64,000 nt of DNA from Clostridiaceae bacterium (GTDB lineage Bacteria; Bacillota; Clostridia; Lachnospirales; Lachnospiraceae), in contig CAJTGF010000006.1 of the NCBI GenBank assembly GCA_910575585.1, forward strand, positions 78,210 through 142,209, written 5' to 3'. Positions within the stretch are counted from its first letter, which is position 1, and each line of letters opens with the position of its first letter. The notes beneath the pieces are model-generated. The model made no database searches. It was not told the origin of the DNA and worked only from the letters and a program-made list of their open reading frames with translations. The translations under genes were made by a program, and so were the position numbers. Of this stretch, positions 1 to 8,781 are shown piece by piece.

Positions 1-1
1 G

Positions 2-3000
2 CTGGCGGAATATGAGGAGATGGATCGGGATCTAAACCGGGGAAAAGGTCCGATCCAGATGAGCGGCTGCATGGATTCACAGAAGGTCCATCTGATGGAA
101 GAGGCGGGGGAGAGCTGCCTGTGGAAGCTGGTGATCACCTATGATGATTCCAGGGCAAAGGAGATCTACGAGGATTTCAGATGCTTTCAAAACAGCGTGT
201 ATCTGTATCCGTCCAGAGATCTTCTGTTCTACACCGCGGATATTCACGGCAATCTGCTGACCAAACAGCGGCTGCAGGTGCTAAAGCATTTGATAGAAGA
301 TCATAAGGGTGTGGTGGTCACCACTTTGGATGGACTGATGGACCATCTGCTTCCTCTGGAAGCCGTGAAAGAGCAGATCCTTACGGTAAAGACCGGGGAG
401 GCCATAGATGTGGAGCAATGGAAGCGCCGGCTGGTGGAGCTTGGGTATGAGCGGATGGCTCAGGTAGACGGCATGGGGCAGTTTTCCATACGGGGCGGGA
501 TCATCGACGTGTTTCCCCTGACCGAGGAACTTCCTTTTCGGATCGAGCTGTGGGATGATGAGGTGGACTCCATCAGGACTTTTGATCTGGAGAGCCAGCG
601 GTCCGTGGAGCAGGTGGAACAGGCCGTCCTTTATCCTGCCTCGGAACAGGCGGTTAAACGGGAGCAGCTGGAACAGGGGATAAAACGCATCAGAGAGGCG
701 GGCCTTAAGCAGGAAAAGCTATTCAGACAGCAGATGAAAACCCAGGAGGCCCACCGCATCTCATCCATTATAAAGGAATTTACCGAGGGGCTGGAGCAGG
801 GGTACAGCGTCAGCGGATTGGACAGCTATCTTACCTACTTCTGCCGGGACACCGTGTCGTTTCAGCAGTACTTTAATGGGGAGAACACGGCCATTTTCTT
901 GGATGAGCCGGCCAGGCTTAAAGAGAAGGGTGAGACCGTGGAGGCGGAATTTCGGGAGAGCATGGTATCGCGGCTGGAGAAAGGTTATCTTCTTCCGGAA
1001 CAGACCAGCCTTTTGTACACGGTAAAGGAGACCCTTGCCAGGCTTTTGACGCCCCGCACCGTCATGATCACCGGGCTGGAACAGCGGCTTTCCGGCATGG
1101 GGGCGGAAAAACGTTACGGCATCCAGGCCAAGAACATTAACTCTTATCAGAACGGCTTCGAACTTTTGATCAAAGACTTAAAGCGGTGGAAGCAGGAAAA
1201 GTACCGGGTAGTGCTTTTGTCCGGTTCCCACACCAGGGCCAGGCGTCTGGCAGGGGATTTAAGGGAATATGGATTAAGCGCCTTCTTCTCCGACGAGGAA
1301 AGCCCCCAGGTAAAGCCGGGGGAGCTTCTGGTGACTTACGGCAATTTGCACCGGGGGTTTGAGTATCCGCTGATCAAGTTTGTGGTCATTACCGAGGGCG
1401 ATATGTTCGGCGCCGCGAAGAAGAAGCGGAGACGGAAGCAGACCTCCTATGAGGGCAAGAAAATCCAGAGCTTTTCCGAGCTGTCTGTGGGGGATTACGT
1501 GGTCCACGAGGAACACGGCCTTGGCATTTATCGGGGGATCGAGAAGATCGAGCAGGACCACATTGTAAAGGATTACCTAAAGATCGAGTACGCGGACAAC
1601 GGTAATCTGTACCTGCTGGCCACCAGGCTGGACGGGATCCAGAAATACGCAGGCGCGGACGCCAAAGCCCCCAAGTTAAACAAGCTGGGGGGAGAACAGT
1701 GGAAAAAGACGAAAGCCCGGGTAAAGGGAGCGGTCAAGCAGATTGCCAAAGAGCTGGTGGAATTGTACGCGGCCAGACAGGCCACGGCGGGATTTCAATA
1801 CAGCGAGGATTCGGTGTGGCAGCGGGAATTTGAGGAACTGTTTCCCTATGACGAGACAGATGACCAGCTGGACGCCATAGAGGCCACGAAAAAGGATATG
1901 GAAAGCCGAAAGATCATGGATCGGCTTATCTGCGGGGACGTGGGGTACGGCAAAACGGAGATTGCCCTTCGGGCCGCATTTAAGGCTATACAGGACAGCA
2001 AACAGGTGGTGTATCTGGTTCCCACCACCATTCTGGCCCAGCAGCATTACAATACCTTTGTCCAGAGGATGAAGGATTTTCCGGTCAGGGTGGATCTGAT
2101 GTCCAGGTTCCGCAGCAGCGCGGAACAGAAGAAGACACTGACAGATCTAAAAAAGGGATTGGTGGATGTGGTCATAGGCACGCACCGGGTTCTGTCAAAG
2201 GACGTGGCCTTTAAAGATCTGGGGCTTTTGATCATTGATGAGGAGCAGCGGTTCGGAGTGGCCCACAAGGAGAAGATAAAGCAGTTAAAGGAAAACATTG
2301 ACGTGCTGACTTTGACCGCAACGCCCATTCCCAGGACGCTTCATATGAGCCTGGTGGGGATCCGGGATATGAGCGTCTTAGAGGAACCTCCGGTGGACCG
2401 GGTGCCTATCCAGACTTATGTGATGGAGTACAATGACGAGATGGTGAGGGAAGCCATTAACCGGGAGCTGGCCAGAAACGGGCAGGTGTACTATGTGTAC
2501 AACCGGGTCCACGACATTGACGAGGTGGCCGGCCATGTAGCCCAGCTGGTTCCGGGGGCAACGGTGGTATTTGCCCATGGACAGATGAACGAAAGGCAGC
2601 TGGAAAAGATCATGTTTGACTTTGTTAACGGGGATATTGACGTCTTGGTGTCCACTACCATTATCGAGACCGGGCTGGACATCCCCAACGCCAACACCAT
2701 GATCATCCATGACGCGGACCGCATGGGACTGTCCCAGCTGTATCAGCTGCGGGGGCGGGTAGGCCGGTCCAACCGGGTTTCCTACGCGTTTTTGATGTAC
2801 AAGAGAGATAAGATGCTGAAAGAGGAGGCGGAGAAACGGCTTCAGGCCATAAGAGAATTTACGGAGCTGGGATCAGGCATCAAGATCGCCATGCGGGACT
2901 TAGAGATCCGGGGGGCAGGCAACGTGCTGGGAGCGGAGCAGCACGGCCATATGGAAGCCGTAGGGTATGATCTGTACTGCAAACTGCTTAACCAGGCGGT

Positions 3001-3529
3001 ACAGGCCCTTAAAGGCAAGCGGATCGAGGAGGAGGATTTCCAGACGGTGGTGGACTGCGATATCAATGCCTATATTCCGGCGGGATATATTAAGAATGAG
3101 TATCAGAAGCTGGATATCTACAAACGGATCTCTACGATTGAAAATGAGGAAGAATACATGGATATGCAGGATGAGCTGATCGACCGGTTTGGAGAGATGC
3201 CCAAGGCTGTGGAAAATCTGCTGAAGGTGGCGTATCTGAAAGCCCTTGCCCATCAGGCATATATGACAGAAGTTAATATCAATCATCAGGAGATCCGCAT
3301 GACCATGTATCCCAAGGCCAGGCTTAATATGGACGGCCTGCCGGGGCTCATTGCGCGGTATCAGGGAACGCTTAAGGTGCGCCCAGGGGAAACGCCGGGA
3401 TTTCTCTATCAGGAGAGAAATGTCAGAAACAGTGACAGCATAAAGATGATGGAAAAGGCGGAGGAGATCTTGAGCAGTATGGGGGAACTGGCTCTGACAG
3501 GAGACGGAGACGGACAGACGGCTTCTTGA
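2..3529 (+). CDS. mfd: Transcription-repair coupling factor Mfd (5' end outside window)
   Basis: Mfd is an ATP-driven DNA translocase that removes RNA polymerase stalled at lesions and recruits UvrA. The reading frame is open to the left edge (LAEYEE precedes the first in-window Met at 20), so the true start lies a few codons outside. Seen in order: a UvrB-like N-terminal module, an RNA-polymerase-interaction domain around FSELSVGDYVVHEEHGLG, a superfamily 2 helicase core with Walker A GDVGYGKT near residue 640 (counted from base 20) and DEEQ near 740, the helicase C domain with RGRVGRS, and a C-terminal domain with GEMPKAVENLL. About 1175 residues are in the window, close to full family length. 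Identification is secure. It is followed by a convergent gene on the minus strand. Confidence 0.97.
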   Translation: MAEYEEMDRDLNRGKGPIQMSGCMDSQKVHLMEEAGESCLWKLVITYDDSRAKEIYEDFRCFQNSVYLYPSRDLLFYTADIHGNLLTKQRLQVLKHLIEDHKGVVVTTLDGLMDHLLPLEAVKEQILTVKTGEAIDVEQWKRRLVELGYERMAQVDGMGQFSIRGGIIDVFPLTEELPFRIELWDDEVDSIRTFDLESQRSVEQVEQAVLYPASEQAVKREQLEQGIKRIREAGLKQEKLFRQQMKTQEAHRISSIIKEFTEGLEQGYSVSGLDSYLTYFCRDTVSFQQYFNGENTAIFLDEPARLKEKGETVEAEFRESMVSRLEKGYLLPEQTSLLYTVKETLARLLTPRTVMITGLEQRLSGMGAEKRYGIQAKNINSYQNGFELLIKDLKRWKQEKYRVVLLSGSHTRARRLAGDLREYGLSAFFSDEESPQVKPGELLVTYGNLHRGFEYPLIKFVVITEGDMFGAAKKKRRRKQTSYEGKKIQSFSELSVGDYVVHEEHGLGIYRGIEKIEQDHIVKDYLKIEYADNGNLYLLATRLDGIQKYAGADAKAPKLNKLGGEQWKKTKARVKGAVKQIAKELVELYAARQATAGFQYSEDSVWQREFEELFPYDETDDQLDAIEATKKDMESRKIMDRLICGDVGYGKTEIALRAAFKAIQDSKQVVYLVPTTILAQQHYNTFVQRMKDFPVRVDLMSRFRSSAEQKKTLTDLKKGLVDVVIGTHRVLSKDVAFKDLGLLIIDEEQRFGVAHKEKIKQLKENIDVLTLTATPIPRTLHMSLVGIRDMSVLEEPPVDRVPIQTYVMEYNDEMVREAINRELARNGQVYYVYNRVHDIDEVAGHVAQLVPGATVVFAHGQMNERQLEKIMFDFVNGDIDVLVSTTIIETGLDIPNANTMIIHDADRMGLSQLYQLRGRVGRSNRVSYAFLMYKRDKMLKEEAEKRLQAIREFTELGSGIKIAMRDLEIRGAGNVLGAEQHGHMEAVGYDLYCKLLNQAVQALKGKRIEEEDFQTVVDCDINAYIPAGYIKNEYQKLDIYKRISTIENEEEYMDMQDELIDRFGEMPKAVENLLKVAYLKALAHQAYMTEVNINHQEIRMTMYPKARLNMDGLPGLIARYQGTLKVRPGETPGFLYQERNVRNSDSIKMMEKAEEILSSMGELALTGDGDGQTAS

Positions 3530-3550
3530 TCAGGGCCGTCTTAAGCCGCA

Positions 3551-3586
3551 AAAAATGCCAGCCTTGCTGTGGATAAAGGCTGGCAT
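3551..3586 (-). terminator. Rho-independent terminator for the 3606-4226 gene
   Basis: Perfect 9-bp stem ATGCCAGCC (3555-3563) and GGCTGGCAT (3578-3586) with a 14-nt loop. On the minus strand the stem is followed by TTTTTGCGG, so it serves the minus-strand gene. It may also block read-through from mfd. Confidence 0.75.
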
Positions 3587-3605
3587 TGCTTACGATGAGA
3601 TAGGC

Positions 3606-4226
3606 TTATTTGTGCTGTTCGTAATAATCGTCGAACAGTTTGTTAACTGCCTCATGGGTCTCGCCGCAGATGGATGGCAGGGAACCGCCCCATGCATCCT
3701 CGGCCTGGCTGAATCCCTTCTCTACAGCTGCCTGGAATTTCTTCATCTTCTCCGGGTCATCGCCTGCCATAGCGGCAGCGAAATCAAAGATCCTCTGAGA
3801 CGTATTCTTAACACCCCAGAAACCGTCCTCGGAGATAGCCTCCTGAGCCTCGGCTTTGGTCTTGGCATCTACGGTGTAGTTGCCGCTGGCCATCATCTTC
3901 CAGAAATCATCGCCGTTAGCCATGGAAGCATTGATGCCCTGCTTCTGGAAATTCTGTACCATCATGTTGGTGAAACGGCTCATCTGGTTGTTTAAATCAT
4001 CTTTCAGACTCTTAACCAGGGCGGCTCTCTCGGAGTCGCTCATCTTGGATGTAACTTTAGCATCGCTGCTAAGCTCAACCCGGTCTACGTCCGGTTTTTT
4101 CTCCGCGTCTTTGTTCGCGGCAGCGTCGGTAACCTGCTTGTCAGCAGCAGCGGCAACGGCGGACGCGTTCCTGGTCTGTGTCGGCTGGCTGTAAAGCCTC
4201 ATGGCCATATCCTGGTCAACTCTCAT
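3606..4226 (-). CDS. Conserved protein of unknown function (206 aa)
   Basis: A 206-residue soluble protein with no signal peptide or membrane segment. The first ~65 residues are low-complexity (Ala, Lys, Asp, Thr) and include a VDRVELSSDAK stretch that looks superficially like the N-terminus of flagellar FlgM-type proteins. The C-terminal ~110 residues look folded, with EDGFWGVKNTSQRIFDFA, AGDDPEKMKKF and a C-terminal FDDYYEQHK. I recall similar Lachnospiraceae proteins carrying the unhelpful label 'hydrogenase-4 component G', but nothing here points to a hydrogenase. The start is well set: AAGGAGG lies just upstream of the ATG. It is a single-gene unit with its own promoter (4253-4281) and terminator. 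Function unknown. Confidence 0.8.
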   Translation of the reverse strand: MRVDQDMAMRLYSQPTQTRNASAVAAAADKQVTDAAANKDAEKKPDVDRVELSSDAKVTSKMSDSERAALVKSLKDDLNNQMSRFTNMMVQNFQKQGINASMANGDDFWKMMASGNYTVDAKTKAEAQEAISEDGFWGVKNTSQRIFDFAAAMAGDDPEKMKKFQAAVEKGFSQAEDAWGGSLPSICGETHEAVNKLFDDYYEQHK

Positions 4227-4252
4227 AATATCCTCCTTTTCAAACAGATCAA

Positions 4253-4281
4253 AGTATAGGTAAGCGCGTAATGCAGGTAAA
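4253..4281 (-). promoter_or_regulatory. Sigma-A-like promoter for the 206-aa protein
   Basis: On the minus strand TTTACC (4276-4281) and TATACT (4253-4258) are separated by 17 bp. The -10 lies about 27 bp before the start codon. Motif match only. Confidence 0.5.
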
Positions 4282-4461
4282 GTGAGTTTATATAAACCAT
4301 ATCGGCAGTTTTGCGGGAAAAATAAGAATAACGCAGGGAAAATGTGGATAGCGCCTTGATTTTACGGCAAAAATGTGGATAACAAAAAGGGCTGTTTTTG
4401 TGAAAAAAAAATAACTTTGGAGAAAGTTTAGAATGATTTTAGAAACGGGCATGGTGAAATA

Positions 4462-4470
4462 TGATATAAT
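4462..4470 (+). promoter_or_regulatory. Extended -10 promoter for the two-component operon
   Basis: TGATATAAT (4462-4470) is an extended -10 element 55 bp upstream of the kinase start. No good -35 is visible at 17 bp, which is usual for extended -10 promoters. Confidence 0.45.
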
Positions 4471-4524
4471 AGAACATACGCTGATGGGGCAGCAGGATCA
4501 AAAACAGGAAAGGACCGATTCGCC

Positions 4525-6042
4525 ATGAAGATTAAGACCCGTTTAGGAATTGCATTTCTTACCATAACGCTGGTTCCCATGCTTTTGATCTACCTGGCGT
4601 TCAGTGTCCTGACCAATTACCAGATTCGGGCATTTCGGGAATCCCATGGTCTGACGGAGCCTGTGGACCTGCTTTCCGGCAACACCATCCAGATATTTAA
4701 CCGCCTGACCCAGAGCAATCAGATAGCCATTCAGGACAGGCTGGAGAAAGAACCGGATAAGTTTGCGGATTTGGATTATCTGGATGCCATCAATCAGGAG
4801 CTGAACGCAAAGTACGCTTATCTCATTGTCCGAAGAGGGGACCAGTTCATTTATTCGGGTATCAGTCAGGATAATTCTGAAATATACAGCCATCTTTCCA
4901 ACTATGACGATTCAGATACCACCCTTTTGGAAGGGGGGATCTACCTGGACGGAGAGACCCAGCATCTTATTAAGCAGGTTGATTTCAAATACAGCGACGG
5001 CGTTAAAGGGACCGTGTTCATCATATCCAGCATCGATGATTTTATCCCGGAGGTCAAATCCATGTTCATGGAGATTTTGGTCTCCGGAGTCATGATCCTT
5101 GTGTTTACGGGGATCATGCTGACGGGCTGGGTCTACAAATCCCTTCTCTTTCCCTTAAACAAGCTGCAGATCGCCACCAATGAGATAAAAAACGGCAATC
5201 TGGATTTTACCCTGGACGTGGATATGGACAACGGCGACGAGATCAGCCAGCTGTGCCAGGACTTTGAGGAGATGCGGATGCGCTTAAAGGAGTCCACGGA
5301 GGAGAAGGTTCAGTATGATAAGGAGAGCAAGGAACTGATCAGCAATATTTCCCATGATCTGAAGACCCCTATCACCGCCATAAAGGGATATGTGGAGGGG
5401 ATCTTGGACGGCGTTGCATCTTCCCCGGAAAAGCTGGATAAATACATCAGGACCATATATAATAAAGCCAATGACATGGACCGGCTTATTGACGAGCTGA
5501 CCTTTTATTCCAAGATCGACACCAACAAGATACCCTACACCTTTTCCAAGATCAATGTGGCCAACTATTTCCGGGACTGTGTGGAGGAGGTAGGGCTGGA
5601 GCTGGACTCCAACAACATTGAACTGGGGTATTTTAATTATGTAGATGAGGATGTGGTGGTCATCGCCGACGCGGAGCAGATGAAGCGGGTGGTCAACAAT
5701 GTTATCAGCAATTCCGTCAAGTATCTGGACAAGAAGCGGGGGATCATCAACATCCGGATCAAAGATGTAGGCGATTTTATTCAGGTGGAGATTGAGGATA
5801 ATGGGCGGGGGATCGCGGCCAAGGACCTGCCCAATATATTTGACCGGTTCTACCGCACCGATTCCTCCCGCAATTCTTCCAAAGGAGGAAGCGGCATCGG
5901 ATTGTCCATTGTGCGCAAGATTATTGAGGATCACGGCGGCAGGATCTGGGCTACCAGCAAAGAAGGAATCGGCACGGAGATCCGCTTTGTGCTGAGAAAA
6001 TACCAGGAGGTTATTCATGATGAAGAAGATCTTGATTATTGA
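4525..6042 (+). CDS. Membrane sensor histidine kinase
   Basis: This kinase senses an unknown external signal and phosphorylates the regulator encoded directly downstream. Its 505 residues show a first membrane helix (about 7-29), an extracytoplasmic domain of about 150 residues, a second helix (about 179-203), a HAMP linker, a HisKA dimerisation helix with the phospho-accepting His277 in SHDLKTP, and a HATPase domain with N-box NNVISNSVKY, G1 DNGRG and G2 GGSGIGL. The external domain matches no ligand-binding family I can name. The gene overlaps the response regulator by 26 bp, so the pair is translationally coupled. The family call is secure; the signal is unknown. Confidence 0.92.
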   Translation: MKIKTRLGIAFLTITLVPMLLIYLAFSVLTNYQIRAFRESHGLTEPVDLLSGNTIQIFNRLTQSNQIAIQDRLEKEPDKFADLDYLDAINQELNAKYAYLIVRRGDQFIYSGISQDNSEIYSHLSNYDDSDTTLLEGGIYLDGETQHLIKQVDFKYSDGVKGTVFIISSIDDFIPEVKSMFMEILVSGVMILVFTGIMLTGWVYKSLLFPLNKLQIATNEIKNGNLDFTLDVDMDNGDEISQLCQDFEEMRMRLKESTEEKVQYDKESKELISNISHDLKTPITAIKGYVEGILDGVASSPEKLDKYIRTIYNKANDMDRLIDELTFYSKIDTNKIPYTFSKINVANYFRDCVEEVGLELDSNNIELGYFNYVDEDVVVIADAEQMKRVVNNVISNSVKYLDKKRGIINIRIKDVGDFIQVEIEDNGRGIAAKDLPNIFDRFYRTDSSRNSSKGGSGIGLSIVRKIIEDHGGRIWATSKEGIGTEIRFVLRKYQEVIHDEEDLDY

Positions 6043-6709
6043 GGATGAGGAGAGCATCGCGGAGCTGGAGAAGGATTATCTGGAGCTTAGCGGTTTTGAG
6101 GTGGAGATCGAGAATGACGGGGAGGCCGGGCTTTCCAAGGCGCTGCAGGGGGAGTATGATCTGTTTGTCCTGGATCTGATGCTCCCGGGAATGGACGGCT
6201 TTGAGATCTGCCGCAAGGTGCGGGAAGTGAAGAATACACCCATTATCATGGTGTCTGCTAAAAAGGAGGATATTGATAAGATCCGCGGCCTGGGCCTTGG
6301 AGCTGACGACTATATAACGAAGCCGTTCAGCCCCAGCGAGATGGTGGCCCGGGTAAAGGCTCATCTGGCCAGGTACGAAAGGCTGATCGGAAGCGGGATG
6401 CCGGACAATGAGATCATAGAGATACGGGGGCTTAAGATCGACAAGACAGCAAGGCGGGTATGGGTCAATGGGGAGGAACGGAATTTTACTACCAAGGAAT
6501 TTGATCTGCTTACGTTCCTGGCCCAGAATCCTAATCATGTGTACACCAAGGAGGAACTGTTCAGCAAGATTTGGGATATGGAATCGATCGGAGATATTGC
6601 CACGGTGACTGTGCATATTAAAAAGATTCGGGAAAAGATTGAGTTTAATACAGCCAAGCCCCAGTATATTGAGACCATATGGGGCGTTGGGTACCGGTTT
6701 AAGGTGTAG
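6017..6709 (+). CDS. OmpR/PhoB-family response regulator
   Basis: This DNA-binding regulator is activated by the overlapping upstream kinase. Residues 1-120 form a receiver with acidic pair EDEE, phospho-acceptor Asp53 in LDLMLPGMDG, the conserved Ser/Thr switch VSAKK and Lys in ITKPF. Residues 135-230 form a winged-helix DNA-binding domain with TTKEFDLL, VYTKEELFSKIW and the terminal WGVGYRF. Its 230 residues are full length for the family. A plausible promoter for the next gene begins 20 bp after its stop. Confidence 0.94.
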   Translation: MMKKILIIEDEESIAELEKDYLELSGFEVEIENDGEAGLSKALQGEYDLFVLDLMLPGMDGFEICRKVREVKNTPIIMVSAKKEDIDKIRGLGLGADDYITKPFSPSEMVARVKAHLARYERLIGSGMPDNEIIEIRGLKIDKTARRVWVNGEERNFTTKEFDLLTFLAQNPNHVYTKEELFSKIWDMESIGDIATVTVHIKKIREKIEFNTAKPQYIETIWGVGYRFKV

Positions 6710-6728
6710 GATTCAGTAAATTTACCGA

Positions 6729-6757
6729 TTGACATATTTATGGAGGTCTGCTATAGT
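6729..6757 (+). promoter_or_regulatory. Strong sigma-A promoter upstream of the helicase leader
   Basis: A consensus TTGACA (6729-6734) and TATAGT (6752-6757) are separated by exactly 17 bp. Transcription would start near 6764, just before the terminator hairpin at 6770-6814, which gives the helicase gene a ~180-nt leader. Confidence 0.65.
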
Positions 6758-6769
6758 TTACTAATGTGC

Positions 6770-6814
6770 AAAACGAGAAGATTCAGGGTCTGTCTTGAAT
6801 GTTCTCGTTTTTTG
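6770..6814 (+). terminator. Intrinsic terminator or attenuator in the helicase leader
   Basis: AAAACGAGAA (6770-6779) pairs with TTCTCGTTTT (6802-6811). The stem extends inward through ATTCA/TGAAT after one G-G mismatch, and a T-run follows. It lies downstream of a strong promoter rather than directly behind the response regulator gene, so it could either end the upstream operon or attenuate helicase transcription. Confidence 0.7.
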
Positions 6815-6833
6815 CCCTTAAATACAGACTATG

Positions 6834-6847
6834 TTCCCGCGCGGGAA
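6834..6847. repeat. Perfect 14-bp palindrome in the helicase leader
   Basis: TTCCCGCGCGGGAA is a perfect 14-bp palindrome lying between the leader terminator and the helicase start. It could fold in RNA or be a protein-binding site. No family can be assigned. Confidence 0.5.
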
Positions 6848-6941
6848 AAGGTATGGTCCCGGGCGGAAAATCAGTGAGGGATAAGAAAGCATCGGGAACA
6901 GGCCGGCAGGGAAAATCTGTCAGGCATGGAAAGGAAAATGA

Positions 6942-8666
6942 ATGGAAACAGTGAGATTTGACGAGTTACAATTGGATGAGAGAATATTTCGGGCAGTAAC
7001 GGATATGGGGTTTGAGGCGGCGTCGCCTATACAGGCCCAGGCGATTCCGGTACAGATGGAAGGCCGGGATGTAGTAGGGCAGGCCCAGACAGGAACAGGA
7101 AAGACAGCGGCATTTGGTATTCCGCTTTTACAGAAGATAGATCCTAACAGCAAGAAACTCCAGGCCATTGCCCTGTGTCCCACAAGGGAGCTGGCCATCC
7201 AGGTGGCGGACGAGGTGCGCAGGCTGGCAAAATACATGCATGGGATCAAGGTGCTGCCCATCTACGGAGGGCAGGATATCGTCAGGCAGATCCGGGGGCT
7301 GAAGGACGGAACGCAGATCGTCATCGGAACGCCGGGGCGGGTTATGGACCATATGAGGAGAAAGACCATCCGGTGCGAACACATCCATACGGTGATCATG
7401 GATGAGGCGGACGAGATGCTGAACATGGGATTTTTAGAGGATATGGAGACCATCTTAAGCCAGCTTCCCCAGGAGAGGCAGACGGTTATGTTTTCCGCCA
7501 CCATGCCCATGGAGATCCAGAATATCGCCAAAAGGTTCCAGAAGGATCCTGTGACGGTGAAGGTTGTGAAAAAGGAACTGACCGTTCCCAAGGTAACTCA
7601 GTATTATTACGAGGTGAAGCCTAAGACAAAGGTGGAGGTAATGTGCCGTCTTCTGGATATGTACGCCCCCAAGCTGTCCATCGCCTTCTGCAATACAAAA
7701 CGGCAGGTGGATGAGCTGGTCCAGGATCTCCAGGGCCGGGGATATTTTGCCGAGGGGCTACACGGCGATCTGAAGCAGATGCAGCGGGACCGGGTCATGA
7801 GCAGTTTCCGCAGCGGGGCTACGGAGATTTTGGTGGCCACGGACGTAGCTGCCAGGGGGATTGATGTGGATGATGTGGAGGCAGTGTTTAACTACGATAT
7901 CCCACAGGATGACGAGTACTATGTTCACCGCATCGGGCGTACAGGCCGCGCCGGAAAGGACGGGATCGCGTTCAGTCTGGTGGTGGGCAAGGAGGTTTAC
8001 AAGCTGCGGGACATCCAGCGGTATTGTAAGACCAAGATCATTCCCCAGGCCATTCCTTCCCTGGATGACATTACAGCCATTAAGGCGGAGAAGATCATGG
8101 AACAGGTGATGGACCTTATCAATGATACGGATCTGACGAAAATGGTCAATATCATAGAGAAAAAGGTTTTGGAGGAGGAAGAGTGTACCACCCTGGATGT
8201 GGCGGCAGCTCTTTTAAAGCTGGCCATGGGAGAGGAAAATGAGGACATCATTGACTGCAGCCGGCCGGCCCGCTCTCTGGACGATCTGGACCGCTATGGC
8301 CGTGACGGCAGAGGCGGCCGGGGCAGAGGAGGCCGTGACGGAAGGTATGGCCGTGACGGCAGAGGAAGCCGCGACGGGCGTTATGGCCGGGACGGAAGGT
8401 ATGACCGGGATGAAGAGGAAGATATGGCCCGTCTCTTTGTCAATATCGGCAAGAGCCAGAACGTGCGCCCAGGCGACATCCTGGGGGCTGTGGCGGGAGA
8501 GTCGGGTATCTCCGGCAAGATGGTGGGAAGTATTGACATGTATGACAATTATACGTTTGTGGATGTTCCCAGAGAGTATGCGGACGCTGTTCTGCGAGCC
8601 ATGAAGGACGTGAAGATCAAAGGGAAAAATGTCCATATGGAGAAGGCCAACGGGAGAGGAAGATAA
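6942..8666 (+). CDS. deaD: DEAD-box RNA helicase with RG-rich linker and RRM-like tail
   Basis: This ATP-dependent RNA helicase belongs to the DeaD/CshA group, which acts in ribosome assembly and mRNA turnover, often in the cold. Seen: Q motif SPIQAQAI, Walker A AQTGTGKT (48-55), DEAD (154-157), SAT, and HRIGRTGRAG. An Arg/Gly/Asp/Tyr-rich low-complexity tract follows at about 450-495. The C-terminal ~75 residues (ARLFVNIGKSQNVRPGDIL onwards) match the DbpA-type RRM fold, which binds structured RNA. At 574 residues it is somewhat longer than minimal CshA proteins because of the RG tract. It has its own promoter and a terminator-like hairpin in its leader. Whether it is the orthologue of deaD, cshA or dbpA is uncertain. 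Confidence 0.92.
   Translation: METVRFDELQLDERIFRAVTDMGFEAASPIQAQAIPVQMEGRDVVGQAQTGTGKTAAFGIPLLQKIDPNSKKLQAIALCPTRELAIQVADEVRRLAKYMHGIKVLPIYGGQDIVRQIRGLKDGTQIVIGTPGRVMDHMRRKTIRCEHIHTVIMDEADEMLNMGFLEDMETILSQLPQERQTVMFSATMPMEIQNIAKRFQKDPVTVKVVKKELTVPKVTQYYYEVKPKTKVEVMCRLLDMYAPKLSIAFCNTKRQVDELVQDLQGRGYFAEGLHGDLKQMQRDRVMSSFRSGATEILVATDVAARGIDVDDVEAVFNYDIPQDDEYYVHRIGRTGRAGKDGIAFSLVVGKEVYKLRDIQRYCKTKIIPQAIPSLDDITAIKAEKIMEQVMDLINDTDLTKMVNIIEKKVLEEEECTTLDVAAALLKLAMGEENEDIIDCSRPARSLDDLDRYGRDGRGGRGRGGRDGRYGRDGRGSRDGRYGRDGRYDRDEEEDMARLFVNIGKSQNVRPGDILGAVAGESGISGKMVGSIDMYDNYTFVDVPREYADAVLRAMKDVKIKGKNVHMEKANGRGR
8293..8412 (+). repeat. Imperfect in-frame repeats encoding the RG-rich linker
   Basis: Repeated GGCCGTGACGG- and GGAAGGTATG-like units encode Gly-Arg-Asp-Gly-Arg-Tyr runs in the helicase. 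The repeat keeps the reading frame and probably varies in copy number between strains. RG tracts of this kind bind RNA non-specifically. Confidence 0.7.
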
Positions 8667-8678
8667 ATTTTTCTTGTC

Positions 8679-8707
8679 TTGCTTTTTTTCGGAATAATGG
8701 ATATACT
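8679..8707 (+). promoter_or_regulatory. Promoter for nagA
   Basis: TTGCTT (8679-8684) and TATACT (8702-8707) are spaced by 17 bp in the short gap between the helicase and nagA. The predicted start is ~70 bp before the nagA start codon. Confidence 0.5.
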
Positions 8708-8781
8708 GTTGGTATAAAGATCAAGAGCATTGCCGGAGTGTGCGGGGGGACAATCAGGTTTTGCGGAAGGGAGAAGGCGAT

